Positions 45,342-56,800 of a stretch of DNA of 64,000 bases are shown here, in pieces. Both the position numbers and the translations under genes were made by a program. The stretch covers positions 1,501,867-1,565,866 of the forward strand of contig MEHQ01000174.1 in the NCBI GenBank assembly GCA_008828725.1. The letters are read 5' to 3'. Source of the stretch: Saccharina japonica. Lineage: Eukaryota > Sar > Phaeophyceae > Laminariales > Laminariaceae. Below the pieces are notes generated by a model. That model saw only the letters and a program-made list of their open reading frames with translations. It had not been told where the DNA came from and did not search any database. How positions within the stretch are numbered: position 1 is the first letter of the stretch; each line of letters starts with the position of its first letter.

Positions 45342-45538
45342 GGGCCCGTTTTAACGAAGAAAAAACAAATTCAATTTGGAAAAAAAAAAAAAAATCCGCT
45401 TTTCATTGGTCAACACGCGCACCAGCACCAAAGGTTAGGATCTTGGGGGGTGCTGGTGCGTGGGTTGACCAATAAAAAGCGGATTCGAATTTTATCTTTC
45501 CCAAATTGAATTTATTTCATACTCGTTAATATGGGCCC
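45342..45538. mobile_element. Harbinger-type MITE (197 bp) with TAA target duplication
   Basis: GGGCCCGTTTTAACGA and TCGTTAATATGGGCCC with TAA on both sides (45339-45341 and 45539-45541). Almost the whole element is a foldback: ATCCGCTTTTCATTGGTCAA pairs with TTGACCAATAAAAAGCGGAT. It shares terminal and subterminal sequence with 33619-34451, of which it looks like a deletion derivative. Confidence 0.88.
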
Positions 45539-45779
45539 TAATAAAAAAGTGAAAACATATTATACAGATGTCGTACGTGCAAGTTTTGTATACCTTGGTA
45601 TGATATATGTTTCGATATATGACAACTATAACACGTCAGCAGAGCATCAGCTGTTTAGGACATGGTTGGTGTACACACTTACATATACGTATTTGTGCAT
45701 GATACCATATACCAGGTATCATACTACTGCTGTGTGTATTCTATTATTAGTACTGGTGATGGTTTTATTCAGAGCATTC

Positions 45780-46766
45780 CTCGGGACGCGGTTTCGACTC
45801 CGGGACCAAATACCGCGGGATTCAGGTACCACGGGATTTTACGAATTTGTTTGTGTGGGATCCGTCTACCGCGGGACTCCCCGGGACGGGGTTTAGCCAC
45901 CACGGGATTACACGGGATTTGTTTTAAAGGAATCTAGCCACCACGGGATTCGACGATTTTTTTTGTGCAGGATCCGGCCACCGCAGGACTACCTACACGG
46001 GATTCAGCCACGACGGGATTAAACGGGATTTTTTGTGCGGGATCCGGCTACCACGGTAGGACGCGGGAATCGTTTGGACTGGACGAGGGCATTTCACGGC
46101 ACTGCTGCTGCTGTGTTCGGCGACCACGACGGCGGTACCACACATGTAGTTTCGGACGGGATCCGACCCCAAGGTTACTCCGCGATTGTTGTACGGAGCG
46201 CAAATATACAAATGAACAGCCAACACCAAACACTACTTTAACTCTCTCACCAATATGTATTGATTTTGAACATATTGGATTATCTATTTTACACCAAGTT
46301 TACAGTAGGAGCACATTTTTTGTTCTGCTAAAAATAGCTATGGAAAATAGAGGTAAAAACAAAAGAGACATGATCGAAGTCGGAACCGGACACTTGCACG
46401 TACCCTGGTCATACTCCCTCCTTCTACGAAGGGGCGATTATCATTTACGCTTTACGGGATTTCACATTTCTGTACTGACGGGATTCGGGATATATCCTGA
46501 ATCGTGCAGGACGGGACTCGGGATATCTGGCATCGTGCGGGACGTGCTTGTGCCGGAACGGGACTTTTGAATTTGCGCGGGACGCGTTTGTGCGGGAACG
46601 GGATTTACACTTTCCTGCGGGACCGGGAACGGGATTTAGGAATTTGCGCGGGGCGGGTTTGTGCGGGAACGGGATTTCACATTTATCGCGCGACCACGGG
46701 ATAATCTCGAATTCCGCACAAAACCGCGGGATAAATCCGGCGGGAAAAATCCCGAGGAATGCCCTG
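45780..46766. mobile_element. hAT element (987 bp) with perfect 8-bp target duplication
   Basis: CAGAGCATTCCTCGGGA at the left and TCCCGAGGAATGCCCTG at the right (one mismatch in 17) are flanked by identical GTTTTATT at 45772-45779 and 46767-46774. CAG-type ends plus an 8-bp duplication define hAT. Both subterminal zones are packed with CGGGATT, CCACGGGATT and GCGGGA motifs, likely transposase-binding sites. A 201-codon frame across it is produced by these repeats and is not a gene. Non-autonomous. Confidence 0.9.
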
Positions 46767-46994
46767 GTTTTATTCAGTAGATAGTCAGTCAAGGATTTGT
46801 CCGGTCCTGCCCGGTAAACCGTTTTTTCGGTTTTATCCGGTTTTATCCGGTTTTATCCGGTAAAAGGTTAACCGGTTTAGACCGGCTGAAAAGAACGCGT
46901 TTTGTTTTTCAAAAACCGCCCACTCGTGCATGCCTGTTGGGCTTCCAAAACCTGGTTTAAACCTGTTTTATACCGGTGCCCACCTCTAGTATAG

Positions 46995-47110
46995 TGACTG
47001 GTACCTGCAGTGAAATTATGGGAATTTTGATATTTGAGATTTAGGAAATTGCCAAATGGCAAATTGCATTATTTCCAAGTCTGAAGTTTCGATTTTTTTG
47101 TGTGATACGA
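46995..47110. repeat. Short repeat shared with 55085-55195
   Basis: GGTACCTGCAGTGAAA and TTTGAGATTTAGGAAATTG here; GGTACCTGGAGTGAAACTTT and TTTGAGATTTAGGAAGTTG at 55.1 kb. Nature unknown. Confidence 0.5.
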
Positions 47111-47112
47111 TG

Positions 47113-49839
47113 CGTACGAGCTGGTTCCACGAAAAAGAGTAAAATTCCACCTTCGGGGAAATAACAAACGGAATACACCTGAATACACTGTTTTTTCAAT
47201 CTCTAAATAGATCTACACGACCGCATGAACAAGGGGAACACGTCGGTGAAGCGATTTTTGTCGTGCGAGTTGTAGTTCGCGAGATATGGACATTGTCGTA
47301 CTACTTGGGGAGGCGCTATTTCACGTAGGGATGATATTCCTATAGTTAATTCAAGATAATTTGAAATCAGGCCATATATCCGTCAGACCGTCGACATATT
47401 CGACACTACCGGGGTCCGCATCTGAGTTTTCCCCGAAATTTATAAGAAATTTCTAAATCCGTTTTTGTTTTTTCGTAGAATCAGAAAAAAACGAACAGCT
47501 CAGAGTGAAGATACGTTTCAAAACCCAAGGTATTTTGCCCCACCGATTCGTACGTATGACGAAACAGAAGGCATGCTCAACAACACAAGGAACTGGAGCT
47601 CCCTTCTACCCGATGCCGGTGTCATTTGAGCTTTTGTGGCCGGCACAATGCTCTCGGATCTGCCGGCAAGGCTTGTGTTTCTGAGCTGCTGCAAATCTGC
47701 AAATCGCTCGTCCCGAGTACCTCTAGCATAATTAATGGGGCCCGAGCCAGCATCTTGGCCCAACGAAACCAAGGTTGGCATGCACGCCACAACCCACAGG
47801 GTCATTGTAACGTCGGCCGTTTCCAATTTCGTTGCTTGTATCGTTCGCGGGCTCAATTTCCTCGTACTCGTTCGGTGCAGGTACTGCTGTAAGAAATGCG
47901 CAAATTACGAGTACTCGAACCTAAATATCTACAATAATATCGTTTCGCTGATCGAGGAAACTTACGCAGATTCTACTGCTTGTAGGTGCAACTCGTGCTC
48001 GACCTAGGGAAGAGGGGCGCAAGGGACATTTGGCGTAGCTGTTGTCCTCTACTAGAGGGTTCGAGGAGAGCAATCGGCGACGCAAATGGTCTCGCCCTTC
48101 AGAGGTAGGGCTGCCCTCAGTCCAGATTCGCCAAGAGAGAGATGTACCCCGAAAACCATAACAGAGCAAATCAACGACTAACTTCGAACAGCAGCTCGTT
48201 CTCCCTCGCCAAGGTACCCCATGACCAGCTTCAGCGTCTCAAGTGGTCCCTCTGACCTCGGGAGACGACCTCAAATCGTCGCAGCCGAAAACAAGCCTCC
48301 ATCAGCGAGGTTTCAGGCTCTGATCTACGAGGATGATGTAGACGAAAACCGACACGCGGCGACTCCACTTACTTTTGATACGAACGAGTACGAGGAAATT
48401 GACCTCGCGAGCGATGTAAGCAGCGAAATTTGAAACGGCCGACGTTACACAATGACCCTGTGGGTTGTGGCGTGCCTGCCACCCCTGGCTTCGTTGGGCT
48501 GAGGTGCTGGCTCGGGCCCCATTAATTTTGTTAGAGCGCGTACTCGGGACGAGCGATTTGCAGATTTGCAGCAGCTCGGAAACACAAGCCTTGCCGGCAG
48601 ATCTGAAAGCATTGTGCCGACCACAAAAGCTCAAATGACACCGGCATCGGGTAGAAGGGAGCTCCAGTTCCTTGTGTTGCCGAGCATGCCTTCTGTTTCG
48701 TCATACGAATCGGTGGGGCAAAATACCTTTGGTTTTAAAACGTATCTTCACTCTGGGCTGTTCGTTTTTTCCTGATTCTACGAAAAACCAAGAACGGGTT
48801 TAGAAATTTCTTATAACTTTCCAAGACGGCTTTAGAAATTTCTTATAAATTTCGGGGAGAACTCAGATGCGGACCCCTGTAGACATGTTGACATGACCGC
48901 ATCAACAAGAGGAAGACGTTCGTGACACTTGTTTTGATTTGCAAGCCGTGAGGGGCCAAAGGTATCGGGAGACATGTCAATGTCAAGCTGTCTGTCTGTC
49001 AAGGCTGTCTGTCCAGGCAAATCCAGCTGTCTAGACATATGTCCCCAATCCCCTGGCAGAAAAATCCTCCTAATATCTGTGGAAACCCCTATTTTGTATG
49101 GTTTTTTGTGAGGCTATGTTACTCGTTTGATAAAGTTATTTTCAAATCATCGATATTCTGCAGTTGTTCAATTTCAATATTTTTCTGTAGATTGGACTCG
49201 GAAATGTAAAAAAAATCCGAAAAAAAACAAAATACAAAATACAGGGGGAAAAAACAATTTATACATTATTGTCAGGCGTTTTTCACAAAATGGGGATTTT
49301 TCGGTAGTGTCCCCTGTTTATTGCTGTCAAGGCTGTTTGTCAAGGCATTTGCCTTGACGCATTTGCCTTGACGCTGTCTGTCAAGGGGTGAAAGTGCTGT
49401 CTCCCGACATCTTTGTGAGGGGCTGTTTTAAGAAACGCCTCCCAAAGTACTAGAACAATGTATGGAGTAACTTTGGCACCTTAGGGGGATATTTACTCCT
49501 CACGGGAATCGTTTTTGCGCTTTGGTTTTTGAGAGTTGTAACACAAAACCTTAACACGGTTGTGCGCAACAAATTTACGAAACAACTAGAGACTGGCCTT
49601 TTATGAAAAAAAAAAATGTCCATGAGGAACGGTCAAAGTTGCCAAAAAAATCAGAAAATATGGAAAAGTGTACCTAGAGAACGAGAAAAATAAAAAAATA
49701 AAAAAAAGGCCAGGCATGAGTTTTGTCTTCGTGTTGTGACGCACATCTCTGCCAAGTTTCGTTGTCCAACTCCCAAAAACCAAAAAGCGCAAAGTTGCGA
49801 AGGCGTAAGCTCTGGCTGTCTCTGGAACCAGCTCGTACG
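47113..49839. mobile_element. T2 element interrupted by FB1
   Basis: Ends CGTACGAGCTGGTTCCA and TGGAACCAGCTCGTACG are inverted repeats of 17 bp. The left body (47113-47405) and the right body (from 48883) match the two halves of 59696-60140 in order, showing they were once contiguous. The right part also holds TGTCAAGG/CCTTGACG repeats (48965-49385) with a TCAAGGCATTTGCCTTGA hairpin at 49340-49357. No coding frame or clear target duplication; superfamily unknown. Confidence 0.65.
47406..48882 (+). mobile_element. FB1 copy b, inserted in T2
   Basis: CTACCGGGGTCCGCATCTGAG at the left and CTCAGATGCGGACCCCTGTAG at the right, with inverted repeats of about 450 bp. The middle (47900-48400) matches FB1 copy a. 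A partial ORF 48221-48433 (SSGPSDLGRRPQIVAAEN, DENRHAATPLTFD, EYEEIDLASD) corresponds to that of copy a. ACA lies on both sides of the ends and might be a 3-bp duplication, although copy a shows none. Confidence 0.75.
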
Positions 49840-50368
49840 AAAATGTATGTATGAAGGGAGTATATATTATATTAAACGATAGTTGAGCATGAGCACAAGC
49901 AACCTGGGCCCTGTGTGCATATTGTTCTCTGCCTTTTGCGAAATAAATTAGTGTAAATATCCAACCAAACGAAACAAACCTCTGCGCCGGGTTTATCCAA
50001 CAGACGGTACACTTTATCTTTATACCCGATAACAGATGGCCCCCTATATAGGGACACCTCGTATATACCTACAGTAGTAGCGTACTGTGTACTTCTGCTT
50101 GCTGTAGATACATATCAACTTACACCACCCTCCCTTTTGATTATACGAGAATCGTTTTGCAGTTGTTATGTGGTGGTTGATTTTTTGTGTTTGCACTCGG
50201 GGTTACTCGGGGTTGTTGTTGACGAAGCCTTTCATTGTTGGCAATTCAATTCACTCGATGTTGTCGTTGATTATTATAATAGTGTTTTCGCACTTACTTG
50301 ATGTTACAATGTCTTTTTTAATGTTTTCACTCGGTCAGAATAACACAGGAGGAATTGATATACCCCCC
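49840..50368. other. No gene recognised
   Basis: Lacks splice-supported exons. The plus frame 50168-50494 runs into the duplicated unit and has a hydrophobic start, but no family is recognised. Confidence 0.35.
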
Positions 50369-50649
50369 CTCGGCGTCGCAAGGAAACGAGGGCAGGCAGG
50401 CAGCGGTGGCGGCGGCGGCGGTGGCGGCGGCAGACGTTACGTAAGCAACGCTAGACCTGGTACCTGGTGGTACACAACAAACAGCAGTACATGATTCGTT
50501 TTATACCAAGCTTCCACTCCTCGGATAGACAGATGGTGATTTATCTATCTATCTATCTATGTATCTATCTATCCGTCTATCTATGTATCTATCTATGTAT
50601 GTATCTATCTATATCTATATCTCGTATCTATCTATCTATCTATATCTCG

Positions 50650-50684
<35 letters not shown>

Positions 50685-51262
50685 ATATCTATCTATCTAT
50701 CTACTGTGCGTAATCTAGGTCCTAAACCGCCACTGGGAGAGGTTGTGCAGGATCTGCATATTAGTGCAGATCCAAACCGGGAAACATGTGTAAAAAACTT
50801 ACAGCTCCCACCGGGTAACATGAGGTAAATCATACAAAGATCGGGAACAGATCTTCCTTGAAATATCTTCTGTAGATCGTGAAGTGGGAATTATCTGTAT
50901 GATCTGTATGATCTGTCCAAGGTGTGCAGATCTTTCCTGCCACCGACTAACAGCGGTGTTGATTGGTACTAGTCGTGGCTCTCAAGGGTTCGGTTGCCCC
51001 GACACAATCGACGCTCTCCGCCGGCAGGCCGCCCCCCACCCATTTTTCCCTATCCACGGCCCACTCACCCACCCAACCCCACCTGGAAACCCCGAAGAAG
51101 CATGGCGCAGTGCATGCGCCGCCACCCCTACCCTCTATCCACTAACCACCCACTCGCACCTAGAAGCTGCCCGCGCTCATGCCTCCACCCGCCCCGTCTT
51201 CGTAACCGCTGGCTGCGCTCGTGGACGGCGAAGGCCTACGCTCCGCCGTAACCGTTGCCTGT
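50369..51262 (+). repeat. Tandem duplication unit 1
   Basis: Starts CTCGGCGTCGCAAGG with a GGC-rich run, then GACCTGGTACCTGGTGG, a TATC/ATCT microsatellite (50537-50704), the hairpin GATCTGCA..TGCAGATC (50752-50773), TGTATGATCTGTATGATCTG, and a CCACCC-rich end. It shares 50369-51169 with unit 2; the last 93 bp are specific to unit 1. Confidence 0.9.
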
Positions 51263-51547
51263 CTCGGCGTCGCAAGGAAACGAGGGCAGGCAGGCAGCGG
51301 TGGCGGCGGCGGCGGTGGCGGTGGCGGCGGCAGACGTTACGTAAGCAACGCTAGACCTGGTACCTGGTGGTACACAACAAACAGCAGTACATGATTCGTT
51401 TTATACCAAGCTTCCACTCCTCGGATAGACAGATGGTGATTTATCTATCTATCTATCTATGTATCTATCTATCCGTCTATCTATGTATCTATCTATGTAT
51501 GTATCTATCTATCTATATCTCGTATCTATCTATCTATCTATATCTCG

Positions 51548-51595
<48 letters not shown>

Positions 51596-52089
51596 GTATC
51601 TATCTATCGTATCTATCTATCTACTGTGCGTAATCTAGGTCCTAAACCGCCACTGTGAGGGGTTGTGCAGGATCTGCATATTAGTGCAGATCCAAACCGG
51701 GAAACATGTGTAAAAAAATTACAGCTCCCACCGGGTAACATGAGGTAAATCATACAAAGATCGGGAACAGATCTTCCTTGAAATATCTTCTGTAGATCGT
51801 GAAGTGGGAATTATCTGTATGATCTGTATGATCTGTCCAAGGTGTGCAGATCTTTCCTGCCACCGACTAACAGCGGTGTTGATTGGCACTAGTCGTGGCT
51901 CTCAAGGGTTCGGTTGCCCCGACACAATCGACGCTCTCCGCCGGCCGGCCGCCCCCCACCCATTTTTCCCTAACCACGGCCCACTCACCCACCCAACCCC
52001 ACCTGGAAACCCCGAAGAAGCATGGCGCAGTGCATGCGCCGCCACCCCTACCCTCTATCCACTAACCACCCACTCGCACCTAGAAGCTG
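51263..52089 (+). repeat. Tandem duplication unit 2
   Basis: Nearly identical to unit 1 (offset about 894-920 bp, changing with GGC and TATC repeat lengths). The microsatellite (51437-51622) is longer and interrupted. It diverges after CACCTAGAAGCTG. Long frames on the plus strand (50884-51354, 51804-52229) are carried by both units but show no domain. Confidence 0.9.
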
Positions 52090-53848
52090 TGAAAATAAAC
52101 GGTGTAAGTACATGCGCCGCCACCCACCCATCCACCCACCACCCACACTTCAACGTTTTTGCTCTGACGCGCATGTGTTTGTGTGTACGAGGACACACGT
52201 CAGGCTCGGTACGACCCTTTTCTCCATGATTTATGCTCTATTACTGGTATTTGATATCTGTGCTCAATATAACGAGGTATCGTGCCGTTTTATTTTTACA
52301 TATATGTATAAGTACCAAATAGACATTTTCCCGGAATACTTTCACTTGTCATCTCCGGCCGCGGGTCTTTTCTCGCGCTATCAGCTGCGAGGCGCGCAGA
52401 GGGGCAGCGTGTACACCACGGCGCAAGTGCAGGTACCGGGCGAGGACCGTGGGGCGTGCTCTGGGCCTTCAAAGCCGCTAATTATGTCAAATAACTCAGG
52501 GGAGACGTTCGGACTTTACACCGCCTTGCAACTACTGTGAAAAACCTGTCGTACGACGACTTTTTTTCCATCCGGTATGAACTTTGATGGTTTTCGACCC
52601 GCCGCATATGAACGGAACACACACAGCACGCACCACGCACGAGAAAACAAGGACCACACCGACATTGAACGAGGCGCACATCAAGTGTCGTGCAGGAGTA
52701 GTTGGTACCATGTTGCATGCGTCTGCTCTCTCTGGACTGTGTACAGCAGTAGCAGTTGTATGAGACGCTTGCAGAGTTACAGGCGCATTTTATGTAAAAT
52801 TGTAATTTGGTTCCAATATTTTGGAATCTACGTAGAGTACACATACACAGATCTACGAGTACGTATGTACAGTATGCATGCTTCGAAGTATCATATCTAC
52901 CTCTCTCTAACTACGAACGATAGGCCGATCTACATACGTACGAATATGAGTACTTATTTAGGTACAGTAGCACTATTAATGTACTTTACGGGTACATGCC
53001 TCTAGTCTAGTCTTGACTACAAATTACAGAGCACCCAAGGCGCCGTTTATCGAACATCACAGCAGTACTACAGCAGAAGAATCTGCAGAACACGCAGTAG
53101 CCGCTGTTCAGATTGTTACCTTTTTGACGGCTGTGGTGTCCTGCTTGCGTGCGCCGGACAGCTACGAGTAGCAGAGGGGGTCCAATAGGTCTAGTTGTGA
53201 CAGCTACGAAGTATTGCTTTGCTGTGTTCTGTCTCTCGTTGTGTATGCGTGTGTATATGTTTGATGTATGCCATTCCAGCAAAACCTCCCTCTCTGGTTT
53301 AATTCCTGTTTATAGTACCCGCGCAGTACAGCAGCGATTAAAAACACCAAAACAGCTACTACCCGTCACGGGTATGGATAACACTTCACACTCGCCGATA
53401 ACTTAGGCCCCGGGCACCCGGGTACCCAGCTGTTCGACGGGTACCCTTAGACGAGTACTCGGCTGCTAAACGCGTACCAGGGTACCCGCCCAAAAGGTGG
53501 TATTACGTAGTAAATACTCTTATCTAGGACCGGGGCGGGACTCGTCCGGCAACAGCTCTGTCATATCTATCTTGTGTATACTCAGCTGTACAGCGCAGAA
53601 CAGCCGTGATAACTCATTGTGTACTAATTATTGTGTGCACACTCTGCTCTCCAGCACAACAGCTAGATATAGCCATGTGTGCTCCGTGTACTCACTCGTT
53701 GTTAATGTTTATTGTATGTGCTCTGTGCTATGCTGTCGATACTGTTCTGTGTTCAGTCACTTTTTCTGTCCTAGGTCCACTCTCTGGGTGCGTACTACAG
53801 TAGACTCTCTATATACTCTATGTACTCTGTGTGATATGTGCTGCTGTA
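52090..53848. other. No gene recognised
   Basis: Simple CCACCC repeats at 52115-52150, GTAC-rich words, and GGGTACCCG phrases near 53410-53490. No splice-supported coding exon. Confidence 0.35.
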
Positions 53849-54001
53849 TAGCAGTATCCTGCGAGGACCTGCTCAGGGTCATCCATCACGAACAAAAAAC
53901 AAAACTCACAATTAATTCATGACATTAGTAGCAGTATCCTGCGAGGGCCTGCTCAGGATCATACATAACAAACTAAAAACGAAGCTCACGATTCGTGACA
54001 T
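53849..54001 (+). repeat. Tandem pair of about 76 bp
   Basis: AGCAGTATCCTGCGAGGACC..CATGACATT is followed directly by AGCAGTATCCTGCGAGGGCC..GTGACATAAT, about 85 percent identical. Confidence 0.75.
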
Positions 54002-55705
54002 AATTAGGTCAATAGCACAATATCACGATTCTCGGCTTTTTCAGGTATGTCACGGTTTATGTCACGGTCGGTGACATTTTTTGTAATCCAAGAATGTGTA
54101 GAATCCAAACATCTTTGCGAGTGGTGCGCGAGTGGGGCCGGGTCGGGCCGTGCCGGGCCCGTGATACATTTCCAAGTAACGGACCAAATCCCGACATCGC
54201 CCGGATTCTCGGGATATTTTGCTCGAGGTTTCGCCTTCTCCTCGAGGTTTCGAGGCCGCCACGCGCTGCTCGTTCGCCAGCGCCCAGCGGATGCCTTGGG
54301 GAGCCGCTTACTGTCCACAATCGGGATGCAGCAGAGTCCCCTTATACCGGTCTTTGGATATACATACCGTTGGATTGCGTGGATTACACCCGAAGTACCA
54401 TTTACCGGGCGCATTTACTACAAAACAGTATAGCCACGACAAAAAGAATGTCGCAGATAGCGATTTGTTAGGTCAAATCATAAAATGGTGTCAAGATTCA
54501 CGAGTTGAGCTCCCTTTACAATTATTTTGCTAGGAAATCGCGAGTTGTTCTTCGTGAATCTACTCGACAAACAAATCACTATTCAACACAAATACAGTTG
54601 TAGTGGGTGCCTTGCAGTTGATAAATTACGTGCCAAGACAAATGAGCTCAGATTGGCACGAAGAATATAACACGCTGGTTCAGAAACACAGCTCACCACG
54701 GTGGGATCGACTGTCGTATCCTACACAAAATAGTTAGATCGACTTCGGAAACAAACAAAATCGTTGAGCCTGGACACCAAACTGAAGTTTCTCTACACCG
54801 GGAGCCCACACTGCACCTCAGATACGATATCCTCTCGTCACATTTGTTTCGTTAGGAATGGCCGTCGCTACTATTTCTTCCTTTAAACAATACAGCAGTC
54901 TATGCCACGGTTTGCTCCAAAAAGGGAATTATGAAGCATGTGCGATCTATTTTCAACTTGCGACACCCCCGGGATTTCAAGTGACCAACATCCCGAAGAG
55001 GAACCTTGTATATAAGGTACATGATGTCATGTCGTGTACCATGGGTACATACTCGTAGGCACCAGGCTGGCAGGCACTGCTGTTCCTAGTGCCCATGGTA
55101 CCTGGAGTGAAACTTTGATTTTTGAGATTTAGGAAGTTGGCAAATTTTATACTTTCAAATTCTGAAGTAGTGTGATTCTCGAAGCATATACTATGATATA
55201 ATAATAGGACAGACCATCCACAACATTATTATTACTACTATCATTTTTGCCATCCAACAGTGTGCAGCATGACCTTTACCGTTGATCACTCCTAACATTT
55301 CCGAAAGGCAGAAAACCACGGAAACGAACGAAACCTACGAGTCGTATGCGCAAAATCTAACTTCCTTCCATGTCTACTTGCCGCTAAGCTCTATCCACAC
55401 TACGAGTACGTACTCCATTTGTCTAGAATAAAGGCCCTACCGCTGAACCCAGAAATGAATGGTTGACATGGTCACCACTGTCGTCGAAGAGGTTTATTTG
55501 CGAATACATATTTGTGTTTTACGGTTCGACAGGCGTCGTGTAATTATTGATACATCCATCCGGTGGCAGAGGAGACAGGCATATACTATTGTTGCTTGCT
55601 CCGTAGCTATGAACAATATAGTATCTCTGCTCTATCGTGGTTTTGTGTAACCACAGAGGTTGCATCTCTTTATGTAGGGTAAATAATTGGCGCGGGTACA
55701 AGGTT
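54002..55705. other. No gene recognised
   Basis: 54040-54260 is GC-richer and open in several frames without domains; repeated GTCACGG (54049-54080) and CTCGAGGTTTCG phrases occur. 54858-55058 has a protein-like frame (SSLCHGLLQKGNYEACAIYF) resembling the 25.85-kb segment. 55085-55195 is the partner of 46995-47110. Confidence 0.35.
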
Positions 55706-55830
55706 TGTGTCTGTTCTTCACATTAAACCGCTTTTTCTACCCGTCGACGTCCAGCACACCCAGTCAGTGTCCGTGCCGATTCTCCATTCTACAGCAGTAG
55801 AGAGGTACCAGTTATTATGTGGCTAGATGT
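55706..55830 (+). repeat. SR1 dispersed repeat copy 5
   Basis: GTGTCTGTTCTTCACATTAA, CTACCCGTCGACGTCCAGCA and GTGTCCGTGCCGATTCTCC, close to the family consensus. Confidence 0.75.
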
Positions 55831-56019
55831 CAACGGGTAGAAATGAAGAGTACTTTGTGTTTCTAAAAATACTGGACACAACGGAGGTCGTATTGAGTAG
55901 GTTTTGCTATCAAGAACCGGCACGTATACTCAGTAAGAGGACCGAGTAAAAATGTACGCACACGCAGTCTGGAGTCCTGAACATCTACGTACGTACGCAA
56001 GTAAAACACAGCAGTGTTA

Positions 56020-56137
56020 CGGGGGACCATAGTAAATGCTAGTAAATAGGACCTACGGTACACACAAAACAACAATTTTTTCCTATTTTTACAAACACTA
56101 TTTGGTCCTATTATATGGTATTTACTATGGTCCCCCG
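56020..56137. mobile_element. TA-flanked MITE, copy 2 (118 bp)
   Basis: CGGGGGACCATAGTAAAT and ATTTACTATGGTCCCCCG flanked by TA. Perfect 18-bp terminal repeats, the best-preserved member. Confidence 0.85.
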
Positions 56138-56331
56138 TAATAGTTACAGTAGTTCACCGAGTTCAATATGTACTTACCAGGGTATACTGCTGCTGTACAC
56201 CTGGTGTATGGTATATACGGGTTTTCACTTCAAGCTGGTCCGTCCAAGACCAGAACGATCCATTCGAATGCACTTTCGGGGCTCAGTTTTACGAATAGGG
56301 ACCTGAAAATTAGAGTGGGGGCACTTCATCG

Positions 56332-56403
56332 TAAGACACGGTCTGGGTGTGCTGCATGTCGACGGGTAGAAACAACGGTTTCAACGCGAAGAACACACAC
56401 CGA
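56332..56403 (-). repeat. SR1 dispersed repeat copy 6 (partial)
   Basis: GGGTGTGCTGCATGTCGACG and AACGCGAAGAACACACACC. Confidence 0.65.
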
Positions 56404-56740
56404 TAGATACGAATAATTTCCGTACCGGTAGTGACCTGGATCCGAGTGAAGACTTGGAGGAAGTAGGAGAAAGAAACGCAACGGTAGTAAATGGGATGCG
56501 TTTTTTCGTGGCGATCGAGCAACGGATGTGATCAAGATGATATGTCCGACCAGCCATATTTGTCGTCGATGCAACTGAAACCACCAAAGAACAAAAGGCG
56601 TGGCGTTTGAAGTGTCTCACCTTGGAGAGGTGGGACCAGATACGGCGAGTTAACTACAGTAATAAGTACCACCGAAGGGGCCACGTATATACTGTATGCG
56701 GTACAGTAGTACATGGTATATGACAGTCAGGTAATGTCCT

Positions 56741-56800
56741 GTGTGTTCTCCACATTAAAACCGATATTTTCACCAGTTGACATCAAGAAAACCATTGTGC
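56741..56800 (+). repeat. SR1 dispersed repeat copy 7 (partial)
   Basis: GTGTGTTCTCCACATTAAAA and CCAGTTGACATCAAG only. Confidence 0.6.

Larger units (their letters stand above)
44788..46988. mobile_element. Outer hAT-like element (2.2 kb) hosting nested insertions
   Basis: Ends TAGAGGTGGGCACCGG and CCGGTGCCCACCTCTA. The TAGAGGTGGGCA terminus is common among hAT transposons. Subterminal regions carry repeated CCGGTTTTA/TAAAACCGG motifs on both sides (44845-44925 and 46830-46885), as expected for transposase-binding arrays. No matching 8-bp duplication is left. Its body consists largely of two younger insertions plus a repeat, and no transposase frame is visible. Confidence 0.7.

Noticed and set aside
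45965..46570. 201-codon ORF
   Set aside because: Lies wholly inside the non-autonomous hAT element and is built from its subterminal repeats; no domain.
22395..48882. FB1 as a CACTA (EnSpm) transposon because copy b starts CACTACCGGGG
   Set aside because: The other end and copy a do not end in CACTA, and copy a has no 3-bp duplication.
50884..51354. 156-codon ORF in the tandem duplication
   Set aside because: Arg/Pro-rich reading of CCACCC and GGC repeats; frame and length change with microsatellite length between units.
50537..51622. CRISPR-like or coding (YLSI repeat) array
   Set aside because: A plain TATC/ATCT tetranucleotide microsatellite without spacers; the Tyr-Leu-Ser-Ile peptides are its translation.
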